Notes: generated from the letters alone by a model not told the origin. Positions 43,719-54,140 are shown, counted from the first letter of the stretch. The stretch: DNA of 64,000 nucleotides from Rhizorhabdus histidinilytica (GCF_900167915.1 NZ_FUYM01000008.1:62001-126000); one strand, 5' to 3'. Numbers and translations: made by a program.

Positions 43719-44066
43719 TCAGCCCGGCTCGTTCACATAGACGGCGAGTTCGTTACCCGAAGGCTCGCGGAAGTGGAAGCGGCGGCCACCTGGGAAGGCG
43801 AAGATCGGGCGGCTGACCACCCCGCCCGCCGCCTCGACCGAGGCCAGCGCGGCTTCGAGATCATCTGTCTCGATCACCGCGAGCGGCGCGGCCGTGGCGT
43901 CGCCCGCGTCGCCATTGAGCCCGATGTCGCTGCCGGCCTGCCCGGTCGTAGCAGCATAGTCGGGGCCGAAGGCGGTCAGCGACCAACCGAACGCCTTTTC
44001 GAAGAAGGCCTTCGACGCGGCCGTGTCGCCGACCGGAAGCTCGACATAGTTGAGACGCGCGGTCAT
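43719..44066 (-). CDS. VOC-family (glyoxalase/bleomycin-resistance fold) protein
   Basis: A 115-residue single VOC domain. It starts 'LNYVELPVGDTAASKAFFEKAFGW', the characteristic first beta-alpha module of glyoxalase-like proteins, and ends 'FPGGRRFHFREPSGNELAVYV', the matching C-terminal strand with a potential metal-ligand Glu. GAGGACC precedes the ATG. Members bind metals and small molecules; the function here is not predictable. It is followed by the GST gene, a common pairing in detoxification operons. Confidence 0.88.
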   Translation of the reverse strand: MTARLNYVELPVGDTAASKAFFEKAFGWSLTAFGPDYAATTGQAGSDIGLNGDAGDATAAPLAVIETDDLEAALASVEAAGGVVSRPIFAFPGGRRFHFREPSGNELAVYVNEPG

Positions 44067-44087
44067 GGTCCTCGTTTCCCGATATTC

Positions 44088-44181
44088 GTCATCCCGGCGA
44101 AAGCCGGGATCTCCATGCCTGTTCCATCGTCACCGCCTGCGGCACGAAGGAAAGGGAGATTCCAGCTTTCGCTGGAATGAC
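44088..44181. repeat. imperfect palindrome built of two inverted GTCATYCC...GGRATCTCC units
   Basis: The left arm GTCATCCCGGCGAAAGCC (from 44088) and the inverted right arm ending GGAATGAC (to 44181) are mirror copies of the form GTCATyCCrGCGAAAGCyGGrATCTCC. Each arm is itself a hairpin. This is the REP/palindromic-unit type found between genes in many proteobacteria. It lies between the VOC gene start and the recA stop and could end recA transcription. Confidence 0.8.
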
Positions 44182-44226
44182 GAGAGGATGGTGCGGATGG
44201 GGAAGGCTCTCCGCCTCTCCCTTGCC

Positions 44227-45300
44227 TCAGATGTCGTCCTCCTCGGACGGACCCGCCATCAGCGCCTCGCCGACGCCGTCGGCATTGCCACGGATCGCGG
44301 CTTCGAGCTTGGCGGCGACCTCGGGATTCTCGCGCAGATAGACCTTCGAATTCTCGCGGCCCTGGCCGATGCGGATCGAATCATAGCTGAACCAGGCGCC
44401 CGACTTCTCGACCAGCCCGGCCTTGACGCCGAGGTCGAGCAGCTCGCCGACCTTCGACACGCCTTCGCCATACATGATGTCGAACTCGACCTGCTTGAAC
44501 GGCGGCGCGACCTTGTTCTTGACGACCTTCACACGGGTGGCGTTGCCGACCACCTCGTCGCGGTCCTTGATCGCGCCGGTGCGACGAATGTCGAGTCGGA
44601 CCGACGCGTAGAATTTCAGCGCGTTGCCGCCGGTCGTCGTCTCCGGCGAGCCGTACATCACGCCGATCTTCATGCGGATCTGGTTGATGAAGATGACAAG
44701 GCACTTCGACCGGCTGATCGAGCCGGTGATCTTGCGCAGCGCCTGGCTCATCAGCCGGGCCTGGAGGCCGACATGGCTGTCGCCCATCTCACCCTCGATC
44801 TCGGCGCGAGGAACCAGCGCCGCGACCGAGTCGATCACCAGCACGTCGATCGCGTTCGAACGGACCAGCGTATCGGCGATCTCCAGCGCCTGCTCGCCGG
44901 TGTCGGGCTGCGAGACGATCAATTCATCGATGTCGACGCCGAGCTTCTTGGCATAGACCGGGTCGAGCGCATGCTCGGCATCGACAAAGGCCGCGGTGCC
45001 GCCCGCCTTCTGCGCCTCGGCGATCGCGTGGAGCGCCAGCGTGGTCTTGCCCGAGCTTTCCGGCCCGAACACCTCGACGATGCGGCCCTTGGGCAGGCCG
45101 CCGATGCCGAGAGCGATGTCGAGCCCGAGCGACCCGGTCGAGATCGCCTCGACCTGCATCGTCTCACGGCTGCCGAGCTTCATCGCCGAGCCCTTGCCGA
45201 AGGCGCGATCGATTTGCGCCAATGCGGCTTCAAGGGCCTTCTGCCTGTCCATATTCGCTGCTTCCCTTTCGGATCCGATGAGCTTCAACTGTGCCGACAT
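44227..45300 (-). CDS. recA: recombinase RecA
   Basis: A 357-residue RecA. The start at 45300 is chosen for GAGGGAG ahead of it and for the usual N-terminus; the frame extends upstream without support. The core shows '[21 protein letters not shown]', split between helices, Walker A G-P-E-S-S-G-K-T at residues 79-86, '[13 protein letters not shown]' (Walker B), loop L1/L2 '[17 protein letters not shown]' and '[19 protein letters not shown]', and an acidic C-terminus ending EEDDI. It catalyses strand exchange and LexA cleavage. A LexA box stands at 45375-45389, so SOS induction is expected. It lies downstream of cckA in the same direction. Confidence 0.98.
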   Translation of the reverse strand: MSAQLKLIGSEREAANMDRQKALEAALAQIDRAFGKGSAMKLGSRETMQVEAISTGSLGLDIALGIGGLPKGRIVEVFGPESSGKTTLALHAIAEAQKAGGTAAFVDAEHALDPVYAKKLGVDIDELIVSQPDTGEQALEIADTLVRSNAIDVLVIDSVAALVPRAEIEGEMGDSHVGLQARLMSQALRKITGSISRSKCLVIFINQIRMKIGVMYGSPETTTGGNALKFYASVRLDIRRTGAIKDRDEVVGNATRVKVVKNKVAPPFKQVEFDIMYGEGVSKVGELLDLGVKAGLVEKSGAWFSYDSIRIGQGRENSKVYLRENPEVAAKLEAAIRGNADGVGEALMAGPSEEDDI

Positions 45301-45374
45301 GTGCGTCACTCCCTCGTAGATCGGGTGGCCCGAAACCTCAAACCGGAAACGCATGTACCCCGAATGTTCCATTG

Positions 45375-45389
45375 GAACAAGAGGAGAAC
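45375..45389 (-). promoter_or_regulatory. LexA (SOS) box of recA
   Basis: GAAC-AAGAGGA-GAAC, read on the coding strand as GTTC-N7-GTTC, is the alphaproteobacterial LexA operator. It lies 75-90 bases upstream of the recA start. A GTTCC-ATT-GGAAC palindrome (45366-45378) overlaps it. Confidence 0.85.
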
Positions 45390-45399
45390 TTAACTTTCT

Positions 45400-45434
45400 G
45401 TCATCCCCGAGATGCCGGCCTCCGCCGGCATGAC
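45400..45434. repeat. GTCAT...ATGAC palindromic repeat
   Basis: GTCATcccc...GCCGGcctccGCCGGC-ATGAC, 35 bases with an inner GCCGGC hairpin. It belongs to the same repeat type as those at 44088 and 54141. It lies between the cckA stop and the recA LexA box, where it could terminate cckA transcripts. Confidence 0.75.
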
Positions 45435-45457
45435 GAAATCGAGAGGATGTTCGGCGA

Positions 45458-47881
45458 TTATTCCGCCACCGCCTCGCCGCGCGCATGGTCGGCAAGCGCC
45501 TCCCGCGCGGCCTGGCCGATCTGCTGGACCGAGAAGGGCTTGGGCAGGAAACCGATATTATCGAGGTCGATCGAGCGGCGGAGCTGTTCCTCTGCATAGC
45601 CCGACATGAAGATGATCGGCAGGTCGGGCCGCTTCTCGCGCGCGGCGCGGGCCATGGAGGGGCCGTCCATCGTCGGCATCACCACGTCGGAGATGACGAG
45701 GTCGATCGGCTCCTCGGCGCTTTCCAGCATCTCCAGCCCCTCCTCGCCATTGGTGGCGGTGAGTATCTTGTAGCCTTGCCGCGCCAGCGCCCGTTCGGCG
45801 ACGGCGCGCACCATCGCCTCGTCCTCGACCAGCAGGATGGTACCGGTGCCCCACAGCTCGGTACTCGCCTCCTTGGCCGGCGCCCGGGCGGCAGCGGCTG
45901 TGGCGGGCGCCTCGTGGACGGGCAGGTAGATGACGAAGCTCGTCCCCACCCCCACCTCGCTCTCGGCAAAGATGAAGCCGCCGGTCTGCTTGACGATGCC
46001 GTACACGGTCGACAGACCGAGGCCGGTCCCCTTGCCCACCTCCTTGGTGGTGAAGAAGGGCTCGAAGATCTTGTTGAGGTTCTCGGCGGAGATGCCGCTG
46101 CCGGTGTCGGTCACCTTCATCGCGGTATATTCGGTCACCGGCATGATCTCGATGCCGAGCCGGCGGACGTCGGCCTGCGACACGGCATAGGTCTGGATCG
46201 TCAGCGTGCCACCGTCGGGCATCGCATCGCGGGCGTTGACCGCAAGGTTGACGATCACTTGCTCGAGTTGCCCCGGATCGGCGCGGACGGTGCCCAGGTT
46301 GCGGCCATGGCTGACCTCGAGCCGGACGGTTTCGCCCAGCAGCCGGTTGAGCAGGTTCGAAATCTCCGAGATGACGTCGGGAATCTGCAGGATCTGCGGA
46401 CGCAGCGTCTGCTGCCGCGAGAAGGCGAGCAGCTGGCGGGTCAGCGCTGCCGCGCGATTCGAATTATGCTTGATCTGCTGAATGTCGTCATAGTCGCTGT
46501 CGCCAGGGATGTGGCGCATCGTCATCAGGTCGCAATGGCCGATGATCGCGGTCAGGATATTGTTGAAGTCGTGGGCGACGCCACCGGCGAGCTGCCCGAC
46601 CGCCTGCATCTTCATCGCCTGGGCGACCTGCCGCTTGAGCCGCGACTCCTCGCTGTTGTCCTTGAGGCTGAGCAGCACCGACGCCTTGCCGAGCCCCTTG
46701 GCCGCGGCGATGGTCAGCGAGACGTTTTCCTCGGGCCGTTCCTTGAGCCGCACCGACAGGTCGCTCGCCGATCCGCGCCCAGCGGAGAAGCGCCGCACCG
46801 CATCGGATACGGCAGCCTTGTCCTCCTCGACGACGAGGTCGCTGGGATAGACGATCGTCGCCTCCGGCCCCAGCCCGGCGGCGCGGCGGAACGAGCTGTT
46901 CATGAACAGGACGCGGCCGTCGCGCTCGGCCACGGCCAGGCCGATCGGCAGCATGCCGAGCAGCGCGTGGAGATCGCCGGTCGCCACCGCCCGCGCCTCG
47001 GCGCCATGGCCGGTCGGCTCGTCGAGCAGCAGGAACAACGTGGCGTCGGCCCCGCCCTGATTGTCGAGCGGTATCTGGATCAGGCGGACCGGATCGGCCG
47101 TGGCGGGATCGGCGGCAAGCCGGATCATGTCGCCGTCGCTGCGCAGCAGTTCGGCGAAGGCCCAGCCCGCGCTCGGCGCATCGGCCGAACCCAGCGCGCG
47201 TTGCAGGAATACCCGGTTGGCGACCAGGCCGATGCCGTTGCCGTCGACCAGCGCGGCCATCACCCCGGCGCTGCCGATCCGCCGGCCGATTTCACTGCCC
47301 AGCATCCGCATGACGTCGCCCAGCCCGTCGAACTCGCTCGACCGGTGGAAGCGCCAGACGAGGTGATCGTCGCCATTGCCGGCACGTCGCACGACGACAT
47401 CGATCAGGCCGCGGTCGGTGGACAGCCGGGCGAGCTGGGCGAGACCGTCGCGCCGCGCCGCCAGCGCCGCCGAGGAAAGCTGCATCCTCGCGGCCGCGTC
47501 CAGCGGCAGGCCGGGCGGCGTCGGCAGCCCGCCGAACCAGGTCTCATATTGGCGGTTGGCGCAGAGCAACTCGCCGCCCGGCCCGGTGATCGCCACCCCG
47601 GACGCCGAATCCTCGATCGTACCCAGCAGCAATTCCGTGTCGAGCAGCCGTTCGGGCCGGCTGTGGATTCGCGCGCGGAGCATCGCCACCAGCAGGATCA
47701 TGCCGATCCCCAGGCAGAAGGCGAGCATGAACAGGCCGGCGACCAGCAGGTTGTCGGTCGCGCCCCAGATCATCCCCGTCATCCCGATCGAGGCGATGAA
47801 GGCGAGCACCGCGAGCAGCAGGTTGAGCGCGAAGCGGCCCGAGCTCGCGGAGATCGGGGCGGCGGAAAACAGCGTGGCCAT
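45458..47881 (-). CDS. cckA: hybrid histidine kinase CckA (cell-cycle kinase)
   Basis: An 807-residue membrane hybrid kinase. There are two N-terminal transmembrane segments (about residues 17-38 and 44-66), two PAS-like regions (about 85-200 and 290-410), HisKA with the phosphorylatable His at about 437 in '[12 protein letters not shown]', an HATPase with '[14 protein letters not shown]' and '[11 protein letters not shown]', and a C-terminal receiver with Asp at about 732 in '[13 protein letters not shown]'. The arrangement is that of CckA, the kinase that feeds the ChpT-CtrA phosphorelay in alphaproteobacteria. It sits directly upstream of recA on the same strand. Confidence 0.95.
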   Translation of the reverse strand: MATLFSAAPISASSGRFALNLLLAVLAFIASIGMTGMIWGATDNLLVAGLFMLAFCLGIGMILLVAMLRARIHSRPERLLDTELLLGTIEDSASGVAITGPGGELLCANRQYETWFGGLPTPPGLPLDAAARMQLSSAALAARRDGLAQLARLSTDRGLIDVVVRRAGNGDDHLVWRFHRSSEFDGLGDVMRMLGSEIGRRIGSAGVMAALVDGNGIGLVANRVFLQRALGSADAPSAGWAFAELLRSDGDMIRLAADPATADPVRLIQIPLDNQGGADATLFLLLDEPTGHGAEARAVATGDLHALLGMLPIGLAVAERDGRVLFMNSSFRRAAGLGPEATIVYPSDLVVEEDKAAVSDAVRRFSAGRGSASDLSVRLKERPEENVSLTIAAAKGLGKASVLLSLKDNSEESRLKRQVAQAMKMQAVGQLAGGVAHDFNNILTAIIGHCDLMTMRHIPGDSDYDDIQQIKHNSNRAAALTRQLLAFSRQQTLRPQILQIPDVISEISNLLNRLLGETVRLEVSHGRNLGTVRADPGQLEQVIVNLAVNARDAMPDGGTLTIQTYAVSQADVRRLGIEIMPVTEYTAMKVTDTGSGISAENLNKIFEPFFTTKEVGKGTGLGLSTVYGIVKQTGGFIFAESEVGVGTSFVIYLPVHEAPATAAAARAPAKEASTELWGTGTILLVEDEAMVRAVAERALARQGYKILTATNGEEGLEMLESAEEPIDLVISDVVMPTMDGPSMARAAREKRPDLPIIFMSGYAEEQLRRSIDLDNIGFLPKPFSVQQIGQAAREALADHARGEAVAE

Positions 47882-47926
47882 CCGCGCTTGATCTCCGCCG
47901 CCCGTGCTTTCGTCAAGCGGGACGCC

Positions 47927-49972
47927 CTACCAGATGTGCAGGCGATCCGCCGGTGCGAGGTACATCTTCTCACCGGCCTTCACATCATAGGCCTCGTAGA
48001 AGGGATCGAGGTTGCGCACGACCCAGGTGCGCTGGATCGAAGGCGAGTGCGGATCGGTCAGCAACCGCTGCCGCAGATTGGCCTCGCGATAGTTGCGGCG
48101 CCACACCTGCGCCCAGCCCAGATAGAAGCGCTGGTCGCTGGTGAAGCCGTCGATCACCGGCGCCTTCCGCCCCTTCAGCGCCATCTGATAGGCCTCATAG
48201 GCCACGGTCAGTCCGGCGAGGTCGGCGATGTTCTCGCCCTGGGTCAGTGCGCCCTGGATGTGCAGCCCGGGCAGCGGCTCATAGGCGTCATATTGCCTGA
48301 CGATCCGGCCGGTCAGCACGCCGAAGCGCTTGACGTCGTCGGCGGTCCACCAGTCTGACAGCCGGCCGTGCATGTCGTACTTGGCGCCCTGGTCGTCGAA
48401 ATGATGGCTGATCTCGTGCCCGATCACCGCGCCGATCCCGCCATAGTTGATCGCCGGGTCGGCATGCGGATCGAAGAAGGGCGGCTGCAGGATCGCCGCC
48501 GGGAAGACGATCTCGTTCATGCTGAAATTGGCGTAGGCGTTGATCTCCATCGGGGTCATTCCCCATTCGGTGCGGTCGATCGGCTTGCCTAGCTTGTTCA
48601 GGTTGCGCTGCCATTCGAAGGCGTTGGCCCGCAGCACGTTGCCCAGCAGATCGCCGCGCCGGATCTCCAGCGCCGAATAGTCGCGCCACTTGCTCGGATA
48701 GCCGATCTTCGGGGTGAAGGCCGCCAGCTTTGCCCGCGCCTTCACCTTGGTCCCGGGCGCCATCCAGCTCAACCCGTCGATCCGCCGCCCCATCGCCGCG
48801 ATCACGTTGCGGACCAGTTCGTCGGCCGCGGCCTTGGTCTCGGGGGTGAAATAGAGCTTCACATATTCCTGGCCAAGATCCTCGCCGACCTGCTCCTTGA
48901 TCAGGGTGACGCCGCGCTTCCAGCGCTCGGCATTCTGCGGCGTCCCCGACAGCACCGTCTGGTTGAACGCGAACTCCGCCTCGACGAACGGCTTCGACAG
49001 ATAGGGCGCCTCGGCGTTGATCGCCGCCAGCAGCAGATAGTCCTTGAGCACCTCGACCGGCGCCGCCGCGATCGCCTTGGCCATGCCGGCGAAGGCGCTG
49101 GGCTGGCCGACCAGATAATCGGTCTGGCCGTCGAGACCCGCCGCCTTCAGATAGGCGTCCCAGTCGAAACCGGGCGCGTTCTTCGCGAAATCGCCGCGCC
49201 CCCATTTGTTATAGGTCTTGGTGCTGTCGCGCGAATCGACGCGGGTCCACTGGACCTTGGCCAGTTCGGTTTCGAAGGCGAGGATCGCCGCCGCCCGCTC
49301 GTCGGCGCGCGGCTCGCCCGCCAGGGTCAGGAGCTGCGCGACATAAGCCTGGTAGGCGGTACGGGTCTTCGCCATCTCGGCATCGGATTTCAGGTAATAA
49401 TCGCGGTCGGGCAGCCCGAGCCCGCCCTGCCGCAGGATCGCGATATAGCTCTCGGGATTCTTGTCGTCCTGGTCGACGAAGGAACGGAACGGCGTCCGGA
49501 TGCCGAGCCGCAGATACTCGCCCATCTTCGCCGCGACAGCGGGACGCCCATCGAGCGCCTTGACGGCATCGAGCAACGGCCGGAGCGGAGCGATGCCGGC
49601 GGCGTCGACCGCCGCCTCGTCCATGAAGCTGGCGTAGAAGTCGCCGATCCGGGTGCCGGGCGTCTTGGCGATCCGTTCGAGAATGTCGTGGCTGCGCGCC
49701 ATCGACAGCTCGTCGAGCACGGTGAACATGCCGAAGTTCGACCGATCGGCGGGGATCGGCGTGTTCTTCGCCCAGTTGCCATTGGCATAGGCGTAGAAAT
49801 CGTCGCCGGGGTGGACGTTGCGGTCCATGCCCGCGAGGTCGAAGCCGAAATCGCCATAGGTCGGCTTGGCCGCAGCCTTCGCCGGCGCGGCGCGCGCGGC
49901 ATCGCCGGCGCTCGGCGTGCCCACGGGCACGAGCATGCTGCTCGCCGCGAGAGCGATTAGGAAAGTCTTCAT
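47927..49972 (-). CDS. secreted M13-family (neprilysin-like, PepO) zinc endopeptidase
   Basis: The start at 49972 gives a signal peptide (KTFLIALAASSMLVPVG, then an Ala-rich stretch) and a total of 681 residues, normal for M13. The zinc motif is complete: H-E-I-S-H at 519-523 in 'VIGHEISHHFDDQG', with the third ligand in 'GENIADLAGL' (ExxxD), and the substrate-binding Asn-Ala-Tyr 'INAYANFSMNEIVFPAAIL'. It cleaves peptides in the periplasm or outside the cell. It lacks a lipobox Cys, so it should be soluble. It is on the minus strand between DUF2062 (59 bases upstream) and cckA (45 bases downstream). Confidence 0.95.
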   Translation of the reverse strand: MKTFLIALAASSMLVPVGTPSAGDAARAAPAKAAAKPTYGDFGFDLAGMDRNVHPGDDFYAYANGNWAKNTPIPADRSNFGMFTVLDELSMARSHDILERIAKTPGTRIGDFYASFMDEAAVDAAGIAPLRPLLDAVKALDGRPAVAAKMGEYLRLGIRTPFRSFVDQDDKNPESYIAILRQGGLGLPDRDYYLKSDAEMAKTRTAYQAYVAQLLTLAGEPRADERAAAILAFETELAKVQWTRVDSRDSTKTYNKWGRGDFAKNAPGFDWDAYLKAAGLDGQTDYLVGQPSAFAGMAKAIAAAPVEVLKDYLLLAAINAEAPYLSKPFVEAEFAFNQTVLSGTPQNAERWKRGVTLIKEQVGEDLGQEYVKLYFTPETKAAADELVRNVIAAMGRRIDGLSWMAPGTKVKARAKLAAFTPKIGYPSKWRDYSALEIRRGDLLGNVLRANAFEWQRNLNKLGKPIDRTEWGMTPMEINAYANFSMNEIVFPAAILQPPFFDPHADPAINYGGIGAVIGHEISHHFDDQGAKYDMHGRLSDWWTADDVKRFGVLTGRIVRQYDAYEPLPGLHIQGALTQGENIADLAGLTVAYEAYQMALKGRKAPVIDGFTSDQRFYLGWAQVWRRNYREANLRQRLLTDPHSPSIQRTWVVRNLDPFYEAYDVKAGEKMYLAPADRLHIW

Positions 49973-50030
49973 GGGAACCTCGGTGTATGATCTGACTATG
50001 ACGGCCGGCTTACCATCGGCCTTGTCAGGA

Positions 50031-50606
50031 TCAACCCCGCTCTTCCCCCGCACGCTCCGCGCGATGCCGCTCTCGCAGGTTCCATTTGTGGGAAACCCAG
50101 GCCCGCCAGATGCAGCCCGACAGCAGATAGCCGACCACTGCGGTGATTACCGATATGACGAACAGCCCTACGACCAGCGCCGGCGCCGCAGCGGAGGCGA
50201 GCCACGCAGCCCATTCGGCCAGGGTCGCGCCCTGATTGATCATCGTCATCACGGTGCCGACGTCGACTGCCGAATGGATGAAGCGATTGCCGACGATGAT
50301 CGAGAGATAGAGAATGAACGGGGTCGTCGCGGGGTTGCTTAGGAAGGTCATCGCCACTGCGATCGGCACATTGGCCCGGCACGGCAGCGCGAGTAGCGCG
50401 GCGCCGATGATCTGCAGGCCGGGAATCATGAGGAAGATGCCGACGATCAGGCCCAGGGCGACGCCGCGCGGGACGGAACGCCGGGTAAAGCGCCACAGCG
50501 CCGGCTCCAGCACGCGATGGGCGAAAGGCCGCAGCCAGCGCACCTCCTCCAGCGATTCGCGGGTCGGGGCATTCTTGCGCCACCATCTGCCGATGCTGTC
50601 GAACAT
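50031..50606 (-). CDS. DUF2062 inner-membrane protein
   Basis: A 191-residue protein of the DUF2062 family. It starts with a short cytoplasmic basic region (FDSIGRWWRKNAPTRESL), followed by 'SVPRGVALGLIVGIFLMIPGLQI', the family's first helix with Gly-rich core, 'NVPIAVAMTFLSNPATTPFIL', and three more transmembrane segments to the end. Members are widespread in proteobacteria and often near cell-envelope or translation genes, but the function is unknown. It sits 11 bases downstream of smpB on the minus strand and may share its transcript. Confidence 0.88.
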   Translation of the reverse strand: MFDSIGRWWRKNAPTRESLEEVRWLRPFAHRVLEPALWRFTRRSVPRGVALGLIVGIFLMIPGLQIIGAALLALPCRANVPIAVAMTFLSNPATTPFILYLSIIVGNRFIHSAVDVGTVMTMINQGATLAEWAAWLASAAAPALVVGLFVISVITAVVGYLLSGCIWRAWVSHKWNLRERHRAERAGEERG

Positions 50607-50617
50607 CCGCGCCGGGC

Positions 50618-51100
50618 TCAGCCGCGATCGCGCAGCAGCCGCTGCTGCTCGCGCTTCCAGTCGCGTTCCTTCTCGGTATCGCGCTTGTCGTGCAGCTTCT
50701 TGCCCTTGGCCAGCGCCAGCTCGACCTTCGCCCGGCCGCGCCCGTTGAAATAGATCGACAGCGGGATCAACGTCATCCCCTCGCGGGAGACGGCGTTGCG
50801 CATCTTGTCGATCTCGCGCGCATGGAGCAGCAGCTTGCGAGGCCGTTTCGGCTCATGGTTGAAGCGGTTGCCATGGCTGAACTCGGGCACGTTCGAATTG
50901 ACCAGCCAAACCTGATCGTCCTTCACCTCGGCATAGCTTTCGGCGATCGACCCCTCGCCGAAACGCAGCGACTTCACCTCGGTACCGGTCAGGGCGATGC
51001 CGGCCTCGAAGAACTGCTCGAGGAAATAATCGAAGCGCGCCCGCCGGTTCTCGGCGACCACCTTCTTCTTCTCGAACTCTGCGGGACGCGGGCGGGCCAT
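50618..51100 (-). CDS. smpB: SsrA-binding protein SmpB
   Basis: A 160-residue protein matching SmpB in length and core: '[20 protein letters not shown]', split around '[18 protein letters not shown]', the 'AYAxV'-like '[14 protein letters not shown]', '[16 protein letters not shown]' (tmRNA contact), '[24 protein letters not shown]', and the basic C-terminal tail. With tmRNA it rescues stalled ribosomes. dapA lies 61 bases upstream on the same strand, an arrangement common in alphaproteobacteria. tmRNA itself is not in the window. Confidence 0.97.
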   Translation of the reverse strand: MARPRPAEFEKKKVVAENRRARFDYFLEQFFEAGIALTGTEVKSLRFGEGSIAESYAEVKDDQVWLVNSNVPEFSHGNRFNHEPKRPRKLLLHAREIDKMRNAVSREGMTLIPLSIYFNGRGRAKVELALAKGKKLHDKRDTEKERDWKREQQRLLRDRG

Positions 51101-51161
51101 GGACTCAACTTAACGCAAAAGGATCGATTTCGTCTCCCGGCAAAGGGAGACGGTCGGAGAT

Positions 51162-52040
51162 TCAGGCGATGCCGGCGTGCGCCAGCGCCGCGTCGACCGC
51201 GCTTCGGCTCGCTTCCGAAGGCCAGGTCATCGGCAACCGCAGGTCCGCCGGGAAATCCCGGTAGGTGCGGGTCAGGGCATATTTGACCGGGCCCGGTGAA
51301 GCGTCGCTGAACAGCGCGGCATGGAGCGGAAACAGCCTGTCCTGCAGCGCTAGAGCATCCGCCCAGCGGCCATCGGCGCAGGCCTTCTGGAACTGCGCGC
51401 ACAGGCCGGGGGCGACATTGGCGGTGACCGAGATACAGCCGACCCCGCCCATCGCCATGAAGCCGAGCGCCATGTCGTCATTGCCCGAGAGCTGGCAGAA
51501 GTCGGGGCCGCAATGGAGCCGCTGCGCCGAGACGCGCTCGACCTTGCCGCTCGCGTCCTTGACTCCGACGATCGTCTTGATCCCGGCCAGCTTGCCCAGC
51601 GTTTCGGGCAGGATGTCGGTCACGGTGCGCGCCGGCACGTTGTAGACGATGATAGGCAGGCTGCAATTGTCGGCCAGGTGACGAAAATGGGCGATCAGCC
51701 CGTCCTGGTTCGGGCGGTTGTAGTAAGGCAACACGACCAGCGCCGCATCGGCCCCCGCCGTCTGCGCCGCCTTCATATGCTCGAGCGCGACCGCAGTGTC
51801 GTTCGAGCCGCAGCCGGCGATCACCGGCACTCGGCCCTTCGCCTGCTCGATGCAGACGCGCACGACATGGTTGTGCTCCTCGATCGACATGGTCGCGCTT
51901 TCGCCCGTGGTGCCACAGGGCACGAGCGCGCTCGATCCTTCCGCGATTTGCCAGTCGACAAAGCCGCGGAACAGTTTTTCGTCGAACGCCCCGTTGCGAA
52001 ACGGCGTCACCAGGGCAGGTATCGACCCACTGAACATCAC
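51162..52040 (-). CDS. dapA: 4-hydroxy-tetrahydrodipicolinate synthase
   Basis: A 292-residue class I aldolase. Catalytic residues fall at the family positions: Thr44-Thr45 in 'PCGTTGESATM', Tyr107 in 'PYYNRPNQDG', Tyr133 and Arg138 in 'VYNVPARTV', and Schiff-base Lys161 in 'VGVKDASGK'. It condenses pyruvate with aspartate semialdehyde in lysine/diaminopimelate synthesis, so supplies peptidoglycan. It is upstream of smpB on the minus strand and divergent from the lytic transglycosylase gene, with 43 bases between starts. Confidence 0.97.
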   Translation of the reverse strand: MMFSGSIPALVTPFRNGAFDEKLFRGFVDWQIAEGSSALVPCGTTGESATMSIEEHNHVVRVCIEQAKGRVPVIAGCGSNDTAVALEHMKAAQTAGADAALVVLPYYNRPNQDGLIAHFRHLADNCSLPIIVYNVPARTVTDILPETLGKLAGIKTIVGVKDASGKVERVSAQRLHCGPDFCQLSGNDDMALGFMAMGGVGCISVTANVAPGLCAQFQKACADGRWADALALQDRLFPLHAALFSDASPGPVKYALTRTYRDFPADLRLPMTWPSEASRSAVDAALAHAGIA

Positions 52041-52083
52041 GCTCTCCCTTCACCTCGGGCGTCGGCCGCGCCATAATGGCGCA

Positions 52084-54132
52084 ATGAAGCTCGTCCGAGA
52101 AACGAATGCGCCCAATAGGTTCGGCTACCCTTACCTGTCCAGCCGCTCCCGCCGTCTTTTTACCGGTCTCGCCCTTCTCGCCTCGACCGCGGCGATCGCC
52201 GCGACCGTCGCGCCCGAGCCCGCCCCGACGCCGGCTGTCCAGTCGCCCGCGCCCGGCGCCCCGGCCTGGCGCAGCGACGTGCTGCAAGGTGTCATCGGCG
52301 AATGGCGGCGGCTGCAGCAGAGCGATTCGCTCCCGTTCCAGGACTATGCGGCCTTCCTGATCGCGCATCCCGGCTGGCCGGGCGAGAGCGCCATGCGCCG
52401 CGCGGCGGAGCGGCGGATAGATCCCAACAACTATGACCGCGGGCTCGTCGTCACCTTCTTCACCCGATTCCCACCGCTGACCGCCGCCGGCCAGACCCGC
52501 TATGCCGAGGCGCTCGCCGCCACCGGCCGCATGGCCGAGGCACGCAGCAACGCCGCCGCCGCCTGGACGACCAAGGGCCTGAGCCAGGACGACGAGGCAC
52601 GCCTCCTCGCCCGCTTCGGCTCTAGCATGACCCTCGCCGACCACGATCGGCGGATGGAACGGCTGCTGCTCGACCGGTCGACGACCGCGGCCGGTCGCCA
52701 GCTCGTCAACGTCTCGCCGGCCAGGCGGGCGCTTTACGCGGCGCGGCTCGCCCTGCTGCGAAACGATTCCGATGTCGACGCGCGGATCGCGGCGGCGGGC
52801 GATGCGGTCAACCATGACCCGGGCTATATGATCGAGCGCGCCCGTTATCTACGCGATCGCGGCGACAGCATGGGCGCTCGAATCTGGCTCGGCCAGTCGC
52901 GCGACCTCTCCGGCCCGCCATTCGACACCGCGGCCTTCCTCGACGAGCTGCTGAGCTTCGCCCGCGCCGCCAATGCCGACAAGCAATATGATCTGGCGCT
53001 GGCGATCGCGAAACATGCGGAGCAGGCCTTTCCGCCCGGAACGCGCATCCGCGACCGCCCGTTCGCCGAGCGCGACGACTATACCAGCCTGATGTGGCTG
53101 GCGGGCACCGCCGCCCTCCAGAAGCTGGGCCGTTACGACGACGCGGTGACGATGTTCGACCGCTATTCGCGCGCCGCGCAGACGCCGGGAACGCAGACCA
53201 AGGGCTGGTACTGGGCGGGGCGGGCCGCCGAGCGCGGCAACAAGCCCGACTGGGCGAAGAGCTACCTGAACCAGGCGGCCGTCCATATCGACCAGTTCTA
53301 TGGCCAGCTCGCCGCCGAACGGCTGGGCCGCGATCTCGTCATCCCGCCCGAGCCGCCGCGCAATCTGGTCCCGCCCACCGAACGCGCCTCGTTCGAAGCG
53401 AGCGAGGTGGTCCGCGCCGCCCGCCTGCTCGGCCAATCCGGTCAATGGCAAGACCAGACCGCCTTCATCCGTCTGATCGCCGCCAATGCGAAGACCGACA
53501 GCGACCACATCCTCGCCGGGGAACTCGCCAAGTCGATGAACCGCCCCGACCTCGGCGTAATGGTCTCGCGGGCCGCGCGAACCAGCGGCACGCCCGATCC
53601 GCTGCGGATCGGTTTTCCCGAGGTGCCGGTGCCGCCGGCGATGAACGGCCATTGGACGCTGATCCACGCGATCAGCCGCCAGGAGAGCCAGTTCGACCGC
53701 CAGGCGACGAGCCGCACCGGCGCCCGCGGACTGATGCAGCTCATGCCGGCGACGGCGCGCGAGCAGGCGGGCAAGCTCGGTCTCGCCTACGACCCGGCCC
53801 GGCTCGCCGATATCGACTACAACGTCATGCTCGGATCGGCCTTCTTCGACCGGATGCTGACCTATTATGGCGGCAACTACGTCCTCGCCGTCGCCAGCTA
53901 CAATGCCGGCCCCGGCAATGTGAACAAGTTCATCAAGGCCAATGGCGATCCCCGAATGCCGGGTGTCGACGTCGTCGACTGGATCGAGGCGATCCCCTTC
54001 GCCGAGACGCGCGGCTATGTGCAGAAGGTGCTCGAGAACGCCGTCGTCTACGACCTGCTCAATCCCTCCCGCGCGCGAAGCGCGACGAAGAACCGCCTGT
54101 CCTCCTATCTCGGCAAGGTGAAGCCGGGCTGA
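52084..54132 (+). CDS. soluble lytic murein transglycosylase (Slt70-like)
   Basis: A 682-residue periplasmic protein. The frame extends far upstream over dapA; the start at 52084 gives a basic N-terminus and a signal segment (SRRLFTGLALLASTAAIAA). A long alpha-helical superhelix of TPR-like hairpins (about 60-500) precedes the SLT domain, with catalytic Glu in 'ISRQESQFDRQATSRTGARG' and 'LMQLMPATAREQ', then 'VASYNAGPGNVNKFI'. It cuts the glycan backbone of peptidoglycan forming anhydro-muropeptides. It is divergent from dapA; a GTCAT...ATGAC repeat follows its stop. Confidence 0.94.
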   Translation: MKLVRETNAPNRFGYPYLSSRSRRLFTGLALLASTAAIAATVAPEPAPTPAVQSPAPGAPAWRSDVLQGVIGEWRRLQQSDSLPFQDYAAFLIAHPGWPGESAMRRAAERRIDPNNYDRGLVVTFFTRFPPLTAAGQTRYAEALAATGRMAEARSNAAAAWTTKGLSQDDEARLLARFGSSMTLADHDRRMERLLLDRSTTAAGRQLVNVSPARRALYAARLALLRNDSDVDARIAAAGDAVNHDPGYMIERARYLRDRGDSMGARIWLGQSRDLSGPPFDTAAFLDELLSFARAANADKQYDLALAIAKHAEQAFPPGTRIRDRPFAERDDYTSLMWLAGTAALQKLGRYDDAVTMFDRYSRAAQTPGTQTKGWYWAGRAAERGNKPDWAKSYLNQAAVHIDQFYGQLAAERLGRDLVIPPEPPRNLVPPTERASFEASEVVRAARLLGQSGQWQDQTAFIRLIAANAKTDSDHILAGELAKSMNRPDLGVMVSRAARTSGTPDPLRIGFPEVPVPPAMNGHWTLIHAISRQESQFDRQATSRTGARGLMQLMPATAREQAGKLGLAYDPARLADIDYNVMLGSAFFDRMLTYYGGNYVLAVASYNAGPGNVNKFIKANGDPRMPGVDVVDWIEAIPFAETRGYVQKVLENAVVYDLLNPSRARSATKNRLSSYLGKVKPG

Positions 54133-54140
54133 AACAATAT

